DNA from: a virus
IMG/VR virus record: IMGVR_UViG_3300039109_000042
Location: 1-64,000 of that record
Direction: 5' to 3' (one strand)
DNA: 64,000 bases
Made by a program: the position numbers and the translations under genes
Shown: one piece after another, positions 1 to 6,315 of the stretch
Layout: the number at the start of each line of letters is the position of its first letter
How positions within the stretch are numbered: position 1 is the first letter of the stretch
Notes under the pieces: model-generated
Seen by the model: the letters and a program-made list of their open reading frames with translations, nothing else
Databases searched by the model: none
Told to the model about the DNA's origin: nothing

Positions 1-367
1 GACCATACCCTATGATGCGCATCCCTGACCCGTTCATGTAGATCTGGAGCTGCTTCAGGTTTGACGGTGTTACCCTACTGATGCCACTACCGATCGGATA
101 TACGCCTGATCCCCAGAAAATGGCCTTGTCTGTGAACACCAGCTGTTCCATCAGGCCGTCTTCTTCCCAGCGGACCTCATACACACCCGGAGGCAACTTG
201 GTCAGGGGTATTGGGTTAAACTTACCGCCGAATATACTTGGCACAACCTCACCGTCACCAAGGTCTGCCTTCCAACCCAGGTACATGCCAGACACACCGC
301 CCTTTATCAAGGTACGCGCCAGCTTCTTGTCCTGGACTACCTCATCATACACCATCAGCCTAAGCAT
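1..367 (-). CDS. Hypothetical protein, 3' end outside the window
   Basis: Reads leftward from an ATG at 367 and is still open at base 1, so only about 122 codons are visible. The protein begins MLRLMVYDEVVQDKK, has a GMYLGWK motif and then a strand-rich stretch (YEVRW, LVFTDKAIFWG). Its ATG overlaps the TGA of the upstream gene, so the two are probably translationally coupled as part of the left-arm cassette. I do not recognise a family. Confidence 0.7.
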   Translation of the reverse strand, partial: MLRLMVYDEVVQDKKLARTLIKGGVSGMYLGWKADLGDGEVVPSIFGGKFNPIPLTKLPPGVYEVRWEEDGLMEQLVFTDKAIFWGSGVYPIGSGISRVTPSNLKQLQIYMNGSGMRIIGYG

Positions 368-582
368 CAGGACTCCTTCTTGACTGCCAGCTTCTTGTCG
401 TGGTGGGCTCGTACCATGTCTCGCACCTCACGGTGACGCTTGTCCTTCAGCCTAAACATCGGGATCATTGCGCCGTGGTACAGCTCGGCAGGTCTACCCC
501 GCCTGATCCGCTTACGCCAGGCAAGCAACTTCCGTGGTGGTCGTGCGCCCTTCACCTTCTTGCTCTGCTTATTGCGTGGCAT
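367..582 (-). CDS. Small, very basic hypothetical protein
   Basis: 71 residues, with about a third Lys or Arg, no membrane segment and no cysteine pattern. It opens MPRNKQSKKVKGARPPRK and ends HHDKKLAVKKES. The charge suggests nucleic acid or ribosome binding, but no fold is recognised. It overlaps the downstream gene by the ATGA junction at 364-367 and lies just after the acidic gene at 591..899, so acidic and basic products are made next to each other. Confidence 0.7.
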   Translation of the reverse strand: MPRNKQSKKVKGARPPRKLLAWRKRIRRGRPAELYHGAMIPMFRLKDKRHREVRDMVRAHHDKKLAVKKES

Positions 583-590
583 TGATGCTC

Positions 591-899
591 CTATGAGAGG
601 ATAAAGGCAGTTGGACCCGGGTTCTCATTCTCGTCCGGACCCTCATCTTCGATCTCATCGTCCTCGTCCTCGTCCTGCTCCTTGGTCAAGCCCCAGCGCG
701 ATTGGCTGTAGGCTTCCTCGTGAATCACCTTCGGCTTATCGCTCAGGTTATTGATCCCAAGCACCTGGGTCGTGTGGTGGTAGTCGCCATAGTCACTGGC
801 GAATAGCACATGCTCATCGCGCTGGTCCTCTGGGATGTCCTCGAGCAAACCCATCAGCTCCCTGACCGTCATCGTGCTTGGTCCATCTCGGAAACCCAC
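591..899 (-). CDS. Acidic hypothetical protein, GTG start
   Basis: 102 residues from a GTG at 899, placed 4 bases after a strong Shine-Dalgarno AAAGGAGG. A longer reading from an ATG at 947 is possible, but its first codons would run through the -10 box at 924-929, so the GTG is preferred. The N-terminal half (TVRELMGLLEDIPEDQRD, then VLFASDYGDY) resembles small phage proteins that begin with a short helical module followed by a strand. The C-terminal third is an acidic tail of Asp and Glu (EDEDDEIEDEGPDENEN). Function unknown. Confidence 0.75.
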   Translation of the reverse strand: MGFRDGPSTMTVRELMGLLEDIPEDQRDEHVLFASDYGDYHHTTQVLGINNLSDKPKVIHEEAYSQSRWGLTKEQDEDEDDEIEDEGPDENENPGPTAFILS

Positions 900-923
900 G
901 CTTCCTCCTTTGTTGTTATGTAG

Positions 924-953
924 AATATAACACTGTTGATCAGTCAAGAAACA
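924..953 (-). promoter_or_regulatory. Leftward promoter upstream of the acidic protein
   Basis: On the minus strand TGTTTC, an 18-base spacer and TATATT preceded by TGT. The -10 half matches the phage consensus seen elsewhere in the window; the -35 half is a weaker match than TGTACA. The predicted start of transcription leaves a leader of roughly 18 bases containing the Shine-Dalgarno of the gene at 899. Confidence 0.5.
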
Positions 954-980
954 TCCCGAAAAGTCACCAATACCACCGTC

Positions 981-1196
981 TTATGAGCCGCTCCCTCCCA
1001 TATCATCACGATACGTGAGCCTGTGGAGGTCTCCACGGCAAACGGCCAGTTTCGTTTTGTACCAATTAACTTCAGCTACCAGGTCAATCACACTAAGGGC
1101 TAGTCGACCTGCCTCGGACTTAGTTGAACGAGCGCCAAGGACCCTTGCTGCAAACGATCGTGCGTCTTCAATCGATTCTTCCGACATCTTAAGCAT
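981..1196 (-). CDS. Hypothetical helical protein
   Basis: 71 residues. The start ATG at 1196 follows GGAG with a 5-base spacer and lies 8 bases inside the end of the upstream DUF2786 gene, so the two are probably translationally coupled. The sequence looks like two amphipathic helices (SIEDARSFAARVLGARS, LALSVIDLVAEVNWYKTKLA) followed by a polar tail ending GGSGS. No family recognised. It is the last gene before the promoter that drives the next cassette to the left. Confidence 0.7.
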   Translation of the reverse strand: MLKMSEESIEDARSFAARVLGARSTKSEAGRLALSVIDLVAEVNWYKTKLAVCRGDLHRLTYRDDMGGSGS

Positions 1197-2004
1197 TGCC
1201 GCTCCCTAACAAGCCTTGCCCTGAGCCAACCTGCTTACTGCCTTTAGGCTGCCCGATACCCATCCCCTTCAGCTGGACCTTGTCACCATGCCCAGCACCA
1301 TCCTCCACCCCAGCTGCCGTCCCGTCGCCAGGCTCGCGCATCCTTGGCGCAGCTCCCTTGCCAGTAACCAAGATGTCCCTCACCTCGGCCACCTTGACCA
1401 TCTGGTCCTTGAGCCTCACCATCGCGTACGGGTTGACCTTCTCAGCCTCCTTGACGACGGCTGCTTTGTCCTGCTTGTACCTCTCCGCCAGGCGCGTTAC
1501 GAACCCCATCAACCAACCTGCCTTGTAGCCTCTGGCTAGCTTGACATCACCGCCTGCCTTGCACTCGTAGAAGTACCGAACGTAGTCCTTCTCGGAGTGC
1601 TCGATAGCATATCGGGTAAGGAAGACGGTCATGAACTCGCAGGCCTGGCGGTTTGACCTAGTACCAATGATCATGAACGTGTTGGTCCTGTGCACAGGCA
1701 AGATCCCGCACATGTGGGCATCAGCCACCACGTGGGCTAGCAGCTCCGACCACAGGACCCGGCCTTTCTTGAACGGCAGACCGAACGCCTGCGGGTGGAA
1801 GTAGTGGGCCTTGACTGGATCATGCTGTGCTTCCAGGGCTGCCTCGACGTCGGTCATCTCGAGGTTGTGCTTCAGCAGCAGCTTCTGGACGGCCGAGGCG
1901 AAGGCAAAGGCCTCTGCCTCGTTGCCCAGCTGCTTGGCCGACTCTGCCTTGGCGTGCATCTTCTTGATGCGGTCCAGCAGCTTTTCCATCGGGATCTCGG
2001 TCAC
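1189..2004 (-). CDS. DUF2786-domain protein
   Basis: 271 residues from a GTG at 2004 that overlaps the TGA of the upstream gene (GTGA); AGGAG lies 8 bases upstream. Residues 6-55 (EKLLDRIKKMHAKAESA, then LLLKHNLEM) match the short helical DUF2786 domain found in phage and bacterial proteins of unknown function. Residues 80-200 form a second, mostly helical domain with a conserved look (FMIIGTRSNRQACEFM, ARGYKAGWLMGF), also usual for this family. The last 50 residues are a low-complexity Gly and Lys tail. Biochemical role not known; large among its left-arm neighbours. Confidence 0.8.
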   Translation of the reverse strand: MTEIPMEKLLDRIKKMHAKAESAKQLGNEAEAFAFASAVQKLLLKHNLEMTDVEAALEAQHDPVKAHYFHPQAFGLPFKKGRVLWSELLAHVVADAHMCGILPVHRTNTFMIIGTRSNRQACEFMTVFLTRYAIEHSEKDYVRYFYECKAGGDVKLARGYKAGWLMGFVTRLAERYKQDKAAVVKEAEKVNPYAMVRLKDQMVKVAEVRDILVTGKGAAPRMREPGDGTAAGVEDGAGHGDKVQLKGMGIGQPKGSKQVGSGQGLLGSGNA

Positions 2005-2174
2005 AGCTCACGCTCCTGGTCGAGTTCCTTCTTGGCCTTACGTGCATCAGCCCGTACTATCCAGCGGCTCATGAGCTTGCCTGTGATGGTGTCCCTGACG
2101 ATCCAGGTGCCTCCACCAGTCCACTCATGGTTCTGCTCCACGATGAAGCGTGGCTGCTCCTTGTGCTTGGTCAT
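2001..2174 (-). CDS. Small hypothetical protein, 57 residues
   Basis: Begins MTKHKEQPRFIVEQNHEW and ends KKELDQEREL. A glycine-rich turn (TGGGTWIVRDTITGK) sits between two strands and is followed by a charged helix. It fits exactly between its neighbours: its ATG overlaps the TGA of the gene at 2171 and its TGA overlaps the GTG of the gene at 2004. That double overlap is the main evidence that it is real. No family recognised. Confidence 0.75.
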   Translation of the reverse strand: MTKHKEQPRFIVEQNHEWTGGGTWIVRDTITGKLMSRWIVRADARKAKKELDQEREL

Positions 2175-2368
2175 AGTTCTCTACCAGCAAAGAGTGCCGC
2201 TATCTCATGCCGCTCGTCAAAGTCAAGTAGGTGACCTCGTCCACAGGTGTTAGGTACATCTGCCTCTGTGACCTTCCTACCGCGCTCTACGTTGATCCTG
2301 ATCTTGCCGCCGCAGAGCTTACCGCCAGGTTCATCGGTCATCTCGCATCTTATGATACGGATCATCAT
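2171..2368 (-). CDS. Small hypothetical protein with cysteine pairs
   Basis: 65 residues starting MMIRIIRCE. Cysteines at 8, 19 and 42 with a CGRGH motif suggest a small zinc-binding ribbon, although only three cysteines and nearby histidines are present. It overlaps the genes on both sides by a few bases. Similar cysteine-bearing small proteins recur in this arm (2797, 4614, 4787, 5840). Confidence 0.7.
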   Translation of the reverse strand: MMIRIIRCEMTDEPGGKLCGGKIRINVERGRKVTEADVPNTCGRGHLLDFDERHEIAALFAGREL

Positions 2369-2571
2369 ACCTTCCTGTCGATCTTGAACCTGCCGAGGCC
2401 AGTGACCCCGTACTCGGTGAAGCGCATCACGTTGCTGAACCGCTCGATGTAGATGGACAGCTCACCCGAAGGGAGCCTGTTCCTGTAGTACGCCTTGAGC
2501 TCACGCCCGTTGCTGGTGTCGAGCACCACCAGCTCATCGCCTGGGATAAGGCGCGTTAGGTCAACGGCCAT
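2365..2571 (-). CDS. Hypothetical beta-rich protein
   Basis: 68 residues from the ATG at 2571, which follows GGGGAGG at a 9-base spacing; a longer in-frame reading to 2637 lacks such a site. The sequence alternates short strands (DELVVLDTSN, RELKAYYRN, LSIYIERFSNVMRFT), typical of a small barrel such as an SH3-like or Tudor-like fold, but no family can be named. The start codon lies within the end of the upstream gene. Confidence 0.7.
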   Translation of the reverse strand: MAVDLTRLIPGDELVVLDTSNGRELKAYYRNRLPSGELSIYIERFSNVMRFTEYGVTGLGRFKIDRKV

Positions 2572-2800
2572 CTTGAATACCCTCCCCTTGAAGGAGCTCC
2601 CTATGATACCTGTAGTATAGGTCACGCCTGGTACCATCTAGGTGACCTAGCAGGTCTTCCTCATACAGGCTGATGAAGGCAAGGCTGATCTTGTCGCCAG
2701 CATAGCTACGGCTGACAAACGGCTCATGCATGACCTTCATCTTGGTGTCTAGCGCGGCCATCAGGAATGCGCGACGCATGTAGTTGGTGGCGAGGGTCAT
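2561..2800 (-). CDS. Hypothetical protein
   Basis: 79 residues, MTLATNYMRRAFLMAALDT to LLQGEGIQDGR. The ATG at 2800 overlaps the TGA of the upstream zinc-finger gene (ATGA); a longer frame to 2866 is possible but would overlap that gene. The middle has a helix-rich, aromatic character (YEEDLLGHLDGTRRDLYYRYHRELL). Function unknown. Confidence 0.7.
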   Translation of the reverse strand: MTLATNYMRRAFLMAALDTKMKVMHEPFVSRSYAGDKISLAFISLYEEDLLGHLDGTRRDLYYRYHRELLQGEGIQDGR

Positions 2801-3021
2801 AGCTTGCCCTCCACGTAACACCGGACGCACTCTGATGTTCCTGGGGCGCGTGGCTCTAGGCCACACTCGCTGCAGACCTCTGACTCCTTACGTATAGCAA
2901 AGCTGTACGCCGCTCCGATACCTCCGAAGCTGTCGAGGACCTTCTTCTCGATCTGATCGACCACATCGAACATGTGCTGGTCGGCGTTGCGCTCGACGGT
3001 GTATCTGGGGTAGAGGCGCAT
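2797..3021 (-). CDS. Small zinc-finger protein
   Basis: 74 residues. The C-terminal part holds CSECG and CVRC separated by 11 residues, a four-cysteine zinc ribbon. The N-terminal part (MRLYPRYTVERNADQ, DVVDQIEKKVLDSFGG) looks like a small alpha-beta unit. Its ATG overlaps the TGA of the gene at 3021..3194. The ribbon suggests nucleic acid or protein binding; no specific role is visible. Confidence 0.75.
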   Translation of the reverse strand: MRLYPRYTVERNADQHMFDVVDQIEKKVLDSFGGIGAAYSFAIRKESEVCSECGLEPRAPGTSECVRCYVEGKL

Positions 3022-3194
3022 CAGCCCTCCTGTTTGGAGAGGAGGTTGCTGAGCTTGTGGACCGCCCTGTTGACGGCACCAACGAACGTGACATCCTCTG
3101 CCTCGACCATCACCTTGGACAGCGGTGTCGGGATGGGCAGGCTTCCGAACTGACCTGTGCCAGTAAGGGTGAGCTGTACCTTGAACTTCTCCAC
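3021..3194 (-). CDS. Small hypothetical protein, GTG start
   Basis: 57 codons from GTG at 3194, which is preceded by CGGAG at a 5-base spacing; the stop shares bases with the ATG of the next gene. It begins MEKFKVQLTLTGTGQFG, an N-terminal strand resembling the starts of the proteins at 47891 (MKEFRIKINIKLQ) and 62773 (MNKYRVKISYTLN). Without the GTG the frame would give only 29 residues. It is the first gene of the cassette to its left; no clear promoter was found before it. Confidence 0.65.
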   Translation of the reverse strand: MEKFKVQLTLTGTGQFGSLPIPTPLSKVMVEAEDVTFVGAVNRAVHKLSNLLSKQEG

Positions 3195-3681
3195 TATGAC
3201 TCCGGGGCTAACCGTGGCGTGCTATGGGCACGTCGCCAGGCTGATGGGCTCATCAGTACGGATCTGATCCGCAGACACAGGTAAAGGTAAGCCTAACTCC
3301 CGATTCCCTCAAGATTGTATCGGACACGGTTTGCTTACCACCTCAGGCACCACCCCTGGCGCTGAGTCCTGTGTTTCGCCCTGCTGTACCTCCGGAGGGA
3401 ATTGAACCCTCACCATGACGCCTCGTTCCGGAACTACTACGTCATGTGTAGCCTTTTCAGGCTTGGTTCTCGGCGGCTATGCCTACAATATGTTGGGGCC
3501 AGGACTTACCGCTGTGCGCGCACAACGGGCTTTATCTTCACCTGTAACGAGCCCCCTAGGGATCGCCGCTGATTTCCCCTTGTGAGGAGCCGGGTCAGCA
3601 GTAACCCGTCCGGACCTGGAGTACCGAGAGCTGGCAGGCGTTCGACTCGTCCTGTAGCGTCTGGCCTGTGCCGTCCGACTA
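3195..3681. other. About 490 bases without a recognisable gene
   Basis: Neither strand holds a convincing gene with a ribosome binding site. The stretch is rich in inverted repeats: CATGACG (3410s) pairs with CGTCATG (3440s) around a GTTCCGGAAC palindrome, GGGT and ACCC frame a hairpin near 3594-3610, and TGTGCGCGCACA is a 12-base palindrome near 3514. A minus-strand T-arm-like sequence (GAGGG, TTCAATT, CCCTC) occurs near 3400 but no matching acceptor stem is found. It may hold a structured RNA. Confidence 0.4.
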
Positions 3682-3966
3682 CTAGACCGTTGCCGTGGCC
3701 TGAACAGCCGCCTCTTTCTTCATCAGGCAGCGGTAGTGCGCGATGTGCTTCGCCGGCTTCCGCGCTGCCGCAGATCCGGGGAAGTTCGCCTGCACGGTGA
3801 CCGTGAGGTCCTTGGTGCTGACGCCCGCCAAGATGCCCTGGCGGATGGTCTGACGAATCGACTTCGGTGGAGCCTGCTCGATCGTCTGTGGCTCGGTCGA
3901 CTTCACGACCTCGGTGACGCTGGCCGCAGCCAGGCGCTTGCCCTTGCTCTTGCTCTTGGTGCTCAT
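3682..3966 (-). CDS. Phage paralog-family protein (IRQ domain), copy 1
   Basis: 94 residues. The N-terminal 35 are a Lys and Ser-rich linker. Residues 36-85 are the repeated domain of this phage: SIRQTIRQGILAGV, a helix with TVTVQANFPG, then KHIAHYRCLMKKE. The same pattern occurs in the products at 6921, 8824 and 49349. It is translated from the shared leader ATAGCGGAGAGTC and transcribed from the promoter at 4035-4064. The domain resembles small helical DNA-binding modules seen in other phages as conserved hypotheticals; no activity is known to me. Confidence 0.8.
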   Translation of the reverse strand: MSTKSKSKGKRLAAASVTEVVKSTEPQTIEQAPPKSIRQTIRQGILAGVSTKDLTVTVQANFPGSAAARKPAKHIAHYRCLMKKEAAVQATATV

Positions 3967-3990
3967 GTTGACTCTCCGCTATGGGAAATG

Positions 3991-4073
3991 GATGGTGGCA
4001 CTTTCGCCGAACGTTCGTCAGCGAACTCGTTAACAACTTAACATACCAACGACATCAAAGTACATACCGCAGA
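3991..4073 (-). repeat. Promoter-leader repeat, copy 1
   Basis: About 83 bases nearly duplicated at 4531..4612. Shared parts are the GATGGTGGCAC segment, the hairpin with CGAACGTTCGTCAGCGAA, and the -10 and -35 boxes. The copies drive two unrelated products, so this is duplication of a control region rather than of a gene. Confidence 0.75.
4035..4064 (-). promoter_or_regulatory. Leftward promoter, phage consensus
   Basis: Minus strand: TGTACT, 18-base spacer, TAAGTT preceded by TGT. It lies 70 bases before the ATG of the gene at 3966, and the transcribed leader includes a GTTCG-CTGA-CGAAC hairpin. The block 3991..4073 is repeated at 4531..4612. Confidence 0.7.
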
Positions 4074-4095
4074 ACTAACTCGTTTGGAGCTTATT

Positions 4096-4165
4096 GACAG
4101 GGGCAGGAGTTGAACCTGCGGCCTCCGATGAAGTCACGGTGCTCTACCGCCTGAGCTACCCTGTC
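4096..4165 (-). tRNA. tRNA gene with irregular anticodon arm (possibly Glu, UUC)
   Basis: On the minus strand a perfect 7-bp acceptor stem (GACAGGG with CCCTGTC), D-arm GCTC-AGGCGGTA-GAGC and T-arm GCAGG-TTCAACT-CCTGC. The 21 bases between D and T stems are one or two short of normal. Placing a 7-base loop by length gives ACTTCAT, anticodon UUC followed by A37, but position 33 would be C instead of U and two stem pairs fail. CCA is not encoded. A functional tRNA-Glu, a CAU or UCA reading, or a degenerate tRNA are all possible. Confidence 0.6.
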
Positions 4166-4170
4166 TTGTC

Positions 4171-4512
4171 TTACTGGCTGATCGTCACGTCCACGAACGC
4201 TGGATCAAGGTACTGAGTGATGTCACCCATCGGGAACAGCTCGATACGCGCCTTGTCACCCAAGGCGTAGACACACCCACTGCTCTTGGTCTGTGAGGCG
4301 TCGGTCACCTTCGCGACCTGCGCGGCGTCCTTCAAAAAGATCGCCTGCCACTGCCAGTCGACCCATGACACCTGCAGGTTGAACTGGGCTGGGTTGGCGC
4401 ATGCCACGACCTTTGTGGTAATGGCGTGTTGGCGGGCGAATGGGTCGGGCCCAATCGAGTCCTGGCAAGCGGCCAGGCCGAGTACTGCGGTGAGGAGCAG
4501 GAGTCTTTTCAT
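4171..4512 (-). CDS. Putative phage-encoded lipoprotein
   Basis: 113 residues. MKRLLLLTAVLGLAAC is a lipoprotein signal with lipobox LAAC, giving a lipidated Cys16 after cleavage. Residue 18 is Asp-like in context (CQD), which in enteric bacteria would favour inner-membrane retention. The mature part holds two further cysteines (VVACANPAQF, KSSGCVYALG) that could pair, and ends in beta strands. Lipoproteins expressed from phages can act in superinfection exclusion or lysis; neither is shown here. The CQDSIGP start resembles host-type lipoproteins of Gemmatimonadota. It has its own promoter at 4574-4603. Confidence 0.75.
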   Translation of the reverse strand: MKRLLLLTAVLGLAACQDSIGPDPFARQHAITTKVVACANPAQFNLQVSWVDWQWQAIFLKDAAQVAKVTDASQTKSSGCVYALGDKARIELFPMGDITQYLDPAFVDVTISQ

Positions 4513-4530
4513 GGTATAACCTCTGGATAG

Positions 4531-4612
4531 GATGGCGGCACCTTCGCCGAACGTTCGTCAGCGAACTTGTTACAATCTAACATTCCAACAGCATCAATGT
4601 ACATGCCGCAGA
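4531..4612 (-). repeat. Promoter-leader repeat, copy 2
   Basis: About 82 bases matching 3991..4073 closely, including the CGAACGTTCGTCAGCGAA hairpin in the leader and the promoter boxes. It stands immediately upstream of the lipoprotein gene. Confidence 0.75.
4574..4603 (-). promoter_or_regulatory. Leftward promoter of the lipoprotein gene
   Basis: Minus strand: TGTACA, 18-base spacer, TAGATT preceded by TGT. It sits just beyond the stop codon of the gene at 4614..4790 and gives a leader of about 55 bases before the lipoprotein ATG. Confidence 0.7.
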
Positions 4613-4613
4613 T

Positions 4614-4790
4614 TCACTTACCCAACAGGATCGCCTCTAGCTCAGTATGCAAGAGCGCGGCGCAGGAGTGACAGTACTTCGTGGAATGCACCAACTGAGG
4701 GTAGGTGGATGTTCGCGCCTCAAGTACCGCAGGTTTACCGCACGACCCACATTGGTCTGTCTTGTCTGTGGTAATCTTGATCTCGATCAT
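4614..4790 (-). CDS. Small zinc-ribbon protein, 58 residues
   Basis: MIEIKITTDKTDQCGSCG opens the protein; a second pair, YCHSC, follows about 25 residues later, giving a C-x2-C and C-x2-C zinc ribbon. The ATG overlaps the TGA of the upstream gene (ATGA). The C-terminus is a helix (LLHTELEAILLG). It lies directly against the promoter of the lipoprotein gene. Specific role unknown. Confidence 0.75.
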   Translation of the reverse strand: MIEIKITTDKTDQCGSCGKPAVLEARTSTYPQLVHSTKYCHSCAALLHTELEAILLGK

Positions 4791-5173
4791 GAGCCTTCAC
4801 CGCAGCCACGACCGCTGATCCTGTCACGCTCACCGATGGTATCGTGCAGCGTGGTTGTACCATATATTGCCTTGAGCAGGCGCGGGTCTGCAGGGATGCC
4901 TTGACCTGTCTGACTGTCATCAGGTAGGCCGTCAGCGCAAAGTCGACATAGGACATCATCGCCAGCGCCGTCACCTGACATGTAGTAGTCGGCGACGTTA
5001 TCGTCGTCGCGCTTACCGTTGTGTGGGATCCTTGACCCACATGAGTCACAGTGGAACGACTCCCGGTCGATCCTGAACACGCCGTCTGGGCGCATGTCCA
5101 AATCCATGTTCACCTGCCATACCAAGCTTTTCTCGCGCTCGGTCAAGCTGTGGTCAATGAATGGTGCAGTCAT
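4787..5173 (-). CDS. Hypothetical protein with a central zinc ribbon
   Basis: 128 residues. CDSCG near residue 42 and CRLC near residue 77 form a split zinc ribbon around an acidic insert (DDDNVADYYMSGDGAGDD). The C-terminal part is polar and glycine-rich (GRGCGEGS). Both ends overlap neighbouring genes by the ATGA pattern. No family recognised. Confidence 0.75.
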   Translation of the reverse strand: MTAPFIDHSLTEREKSLVWQVNMDLDMRPDGVFRIDRESFHCDSCGSRIPHNGKRDDDNVADYYMSGDGAGDDVLCRLCADGLPDDSQTGQGIPADPRLLKAIYGTTTLHDTIGERDRISGRGCGEGS

Positions 5174-5502
5174 GCCTCCGCCTCCGTCGCCAGGACGGGC
5201 ATCAGCATGACCTCAAACCAAAGGTCCGTCTGCTTGGTGAAGTTCTCGATGGTCAGGTTATGGGCATAGTCGATCTGCTCCTGGGTCGAGTACTCGTCCG
5301 TCTCGGACCTGATGAACTCGATCTCCCGCTGTGTGGCCCAACGCTCCAACACCTCGTTCTCGCCGTCCTTAGGTATGGTGATGCCCAAGGACTTGAGGAA
5401 CGCAGGCTCGACCACAGCCGCGACATCGACGATGTCACTACTGTTGGGATCGTGGCGGAGGATGACATAGACATCCGCATATGATACCCTTACCTTACCC
5501 AT
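5170..5502 (-). CDS. Hypothetical protein
   Basis: 110 residues, MGKVRVSYADVYVILRHDP to LATEAEA. It begins with a strand and is then largely helical, with an acidic C-terminus. It is the first gene after the promoter at 5550-5579 and uses the shared leader ATAGCGGAGAATC, so it heads a transcript that also covers 4787 and 4614. No family recognised. Confidence 0.75.
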   Translation of the reverse strand: MGKVRVSYADVYVILRHDPNSSDIVDVAAVVEPAFLKSLGITIPKDGENEVLERWATQREIEFIRSETDEYSTQEQIDYAHNLTIENFTKQTDLWFEVMLMPVLATEAEA

Positions 5503-5549
5503 GGTGATTCTCCGCTATGGTGGGGTGGTTGACTTGTTTCATCGACTTA

Positions 5550-5579
5550 AATCTAACATCCCAACAACATCATTGTACA
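5550..5579 (-). promoter_or_regulatory. Leftward promoter, phage consensus
   Basis: Minus strand: TGTACA, 18-base spacer, TAGATT preceded by TGT. It lies 48 bases upstream of the ATG at 5502, between that gene and the stop of the gene at 5586. Confidence 0.7.
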
Positions 5580-5585
5580 TACCGC

Positions 5586-5843
5586 CTAGGGCTTCTCAGG
5601 CATCAACAAGGTATCCTCAGCCTCCTCAAAGGCATTGGCTACCCAGAGCGGAAGCTGATGTTCCTCGATCGGGTCAAGCTTCCCGATCCGTAACTCTGCC
5701 TTCACCTGTGGGTGGAAGTCGACCAGCAGGAAGTCGATGTCCTCGGTGCCTTTCTCGATGGCATGATGTATCGCCTTCTCGTTGACAGGCTCACTGTCAT
5801 CGACCGCCAAGAACACCTCGACCTGTGCTCGGTAATGCCTCAT
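5586..5843 (-). CDS. Hypothetical protein
   Basis: 85 residues, starting MRHYRAQVEVFLAVDDSEPV. A strand, a helix (EKAIHHAIEKGTEDIDF) and two more strands (LLVDFHPQVKAELRIG) suggest a small ferredoxin-like alpha-beta fold, with an acidic, proline-containing tail. The ATG overlaps the stop of the gene at 5840. Function unknown. Confidence 0.7.
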   Translation of the reverse strand: MRHYRAQVEVFLAVDDSEPVNEKAIHHAIEKGTEDIDFLLVDFHPQVKAELRIGKLDPIEEHQLPLWVANAFEEAEDTLLMPEKP

Positions 5844-6118
5844 AGCGGTATCTCCTGATAGATGCCGGCACCAACGGTTCCTGGAACCACCTCGCCTGGC
5901 GGGTTGGTGCTATGGCCAGTGAACGGCGCACACGCCAAGCAGTGGACCACGCACATCACGGCTCCGACCTCGTCCGTTGTCTCGAACATCTCCTGCATGA
6001 ACTGGACCGTGGCCGCGTCGACCCTGAACCGCACACCACACCCCTTGCATGGCATGGTGTGGCGTGTCCAGACGTGCCCAGCCTTGTGCTGGATCACGCC
6101 ACACCTGTCGTAGGTCAT
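5840..6118 (-). CDS. Cysteine-rich hypothetical protein
   Basis: 92 residues. Histidines and cysteines cluster (HTMPCKGCGVRFRVD, then CVVHCLAC), which makes a bound metal likely. The start MTYDRCGVIQHKAGHVW also carries Cys and His. It overlaps neighbours on both sides. No specific family recognised. Confidence 0.7.
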   Translation of the reverse strand: MTYDRCGVIQHKAGHVWTRHTMPCKGCGVRFRVDAATVQFMQEMFETTDEVGAVMCVVHCLACAPFTGHSTNPPGEVVPGTVGAGIYQEIPL

Positions 6119-6315
6119 GGTATGATCACCTCGGCATTGATCTTGACCGCATCTAAGGCCACACCATATCCTTCGGCCTTGATGAAGTCATGCCAGTGGC
6201 TCTTGGCCTTGTCGTAGGCCTCCGACTCGTTGTCGGCGAACACCAGGACTGCGCCAGCGAGGTCAGTGACCCCGCCATCGGCGCTGCCCGTGTAGATCTT
6301 GATGTGGTAGATCAT
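6115..6315 (-). CDS. Hypothetical protein (YHI family), copy 1
   Basis: 66 residues from the ATG at 6315, which overlaps the TGA of the upstream gene. It starts MIYHIKIYTGSADGGV and continues with FADNESEAYDKAKSHWHDFI. The product at 8109..8312 starts MMYHIRLHDEEGYSYG and has a similar order of strand, glycine-rich turn and helix, so the two look paralogous. A small ferredoxin-like fold is plausible. Role unknown. Confidence 0.7.
   Translation of the reverse strand: MIYHIKIYTGSADGGVTDLAGAVLVFADNESEAYDKAKSHWHDFIKAEGYGVALDAVKINAEVIIP

Noticed and set aside
3385-3450. tRNA on the minus strand suggested by GAGGG-TTCAATT-CCCTC
   Set aside because: The T-arm is good but no acceptor partner ACCTCCG exists upstream and no D-arm is found.
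3600-3690. tRNA or tmRNA suggested by GGTCTAGTAGTCGG and GAGTCGAAC on the minus strand
   Set aside because: The first part is the end of the coding gene at 3682 and the T-arm match is poor; no acceptor stem.
3506-4036. Minus-strand frame of 176 codons
   Set aside because: Overlaps the IRQ-domain gene in another frame and runs through its promoter; Arg, His and Gly-rich as shadows often are.
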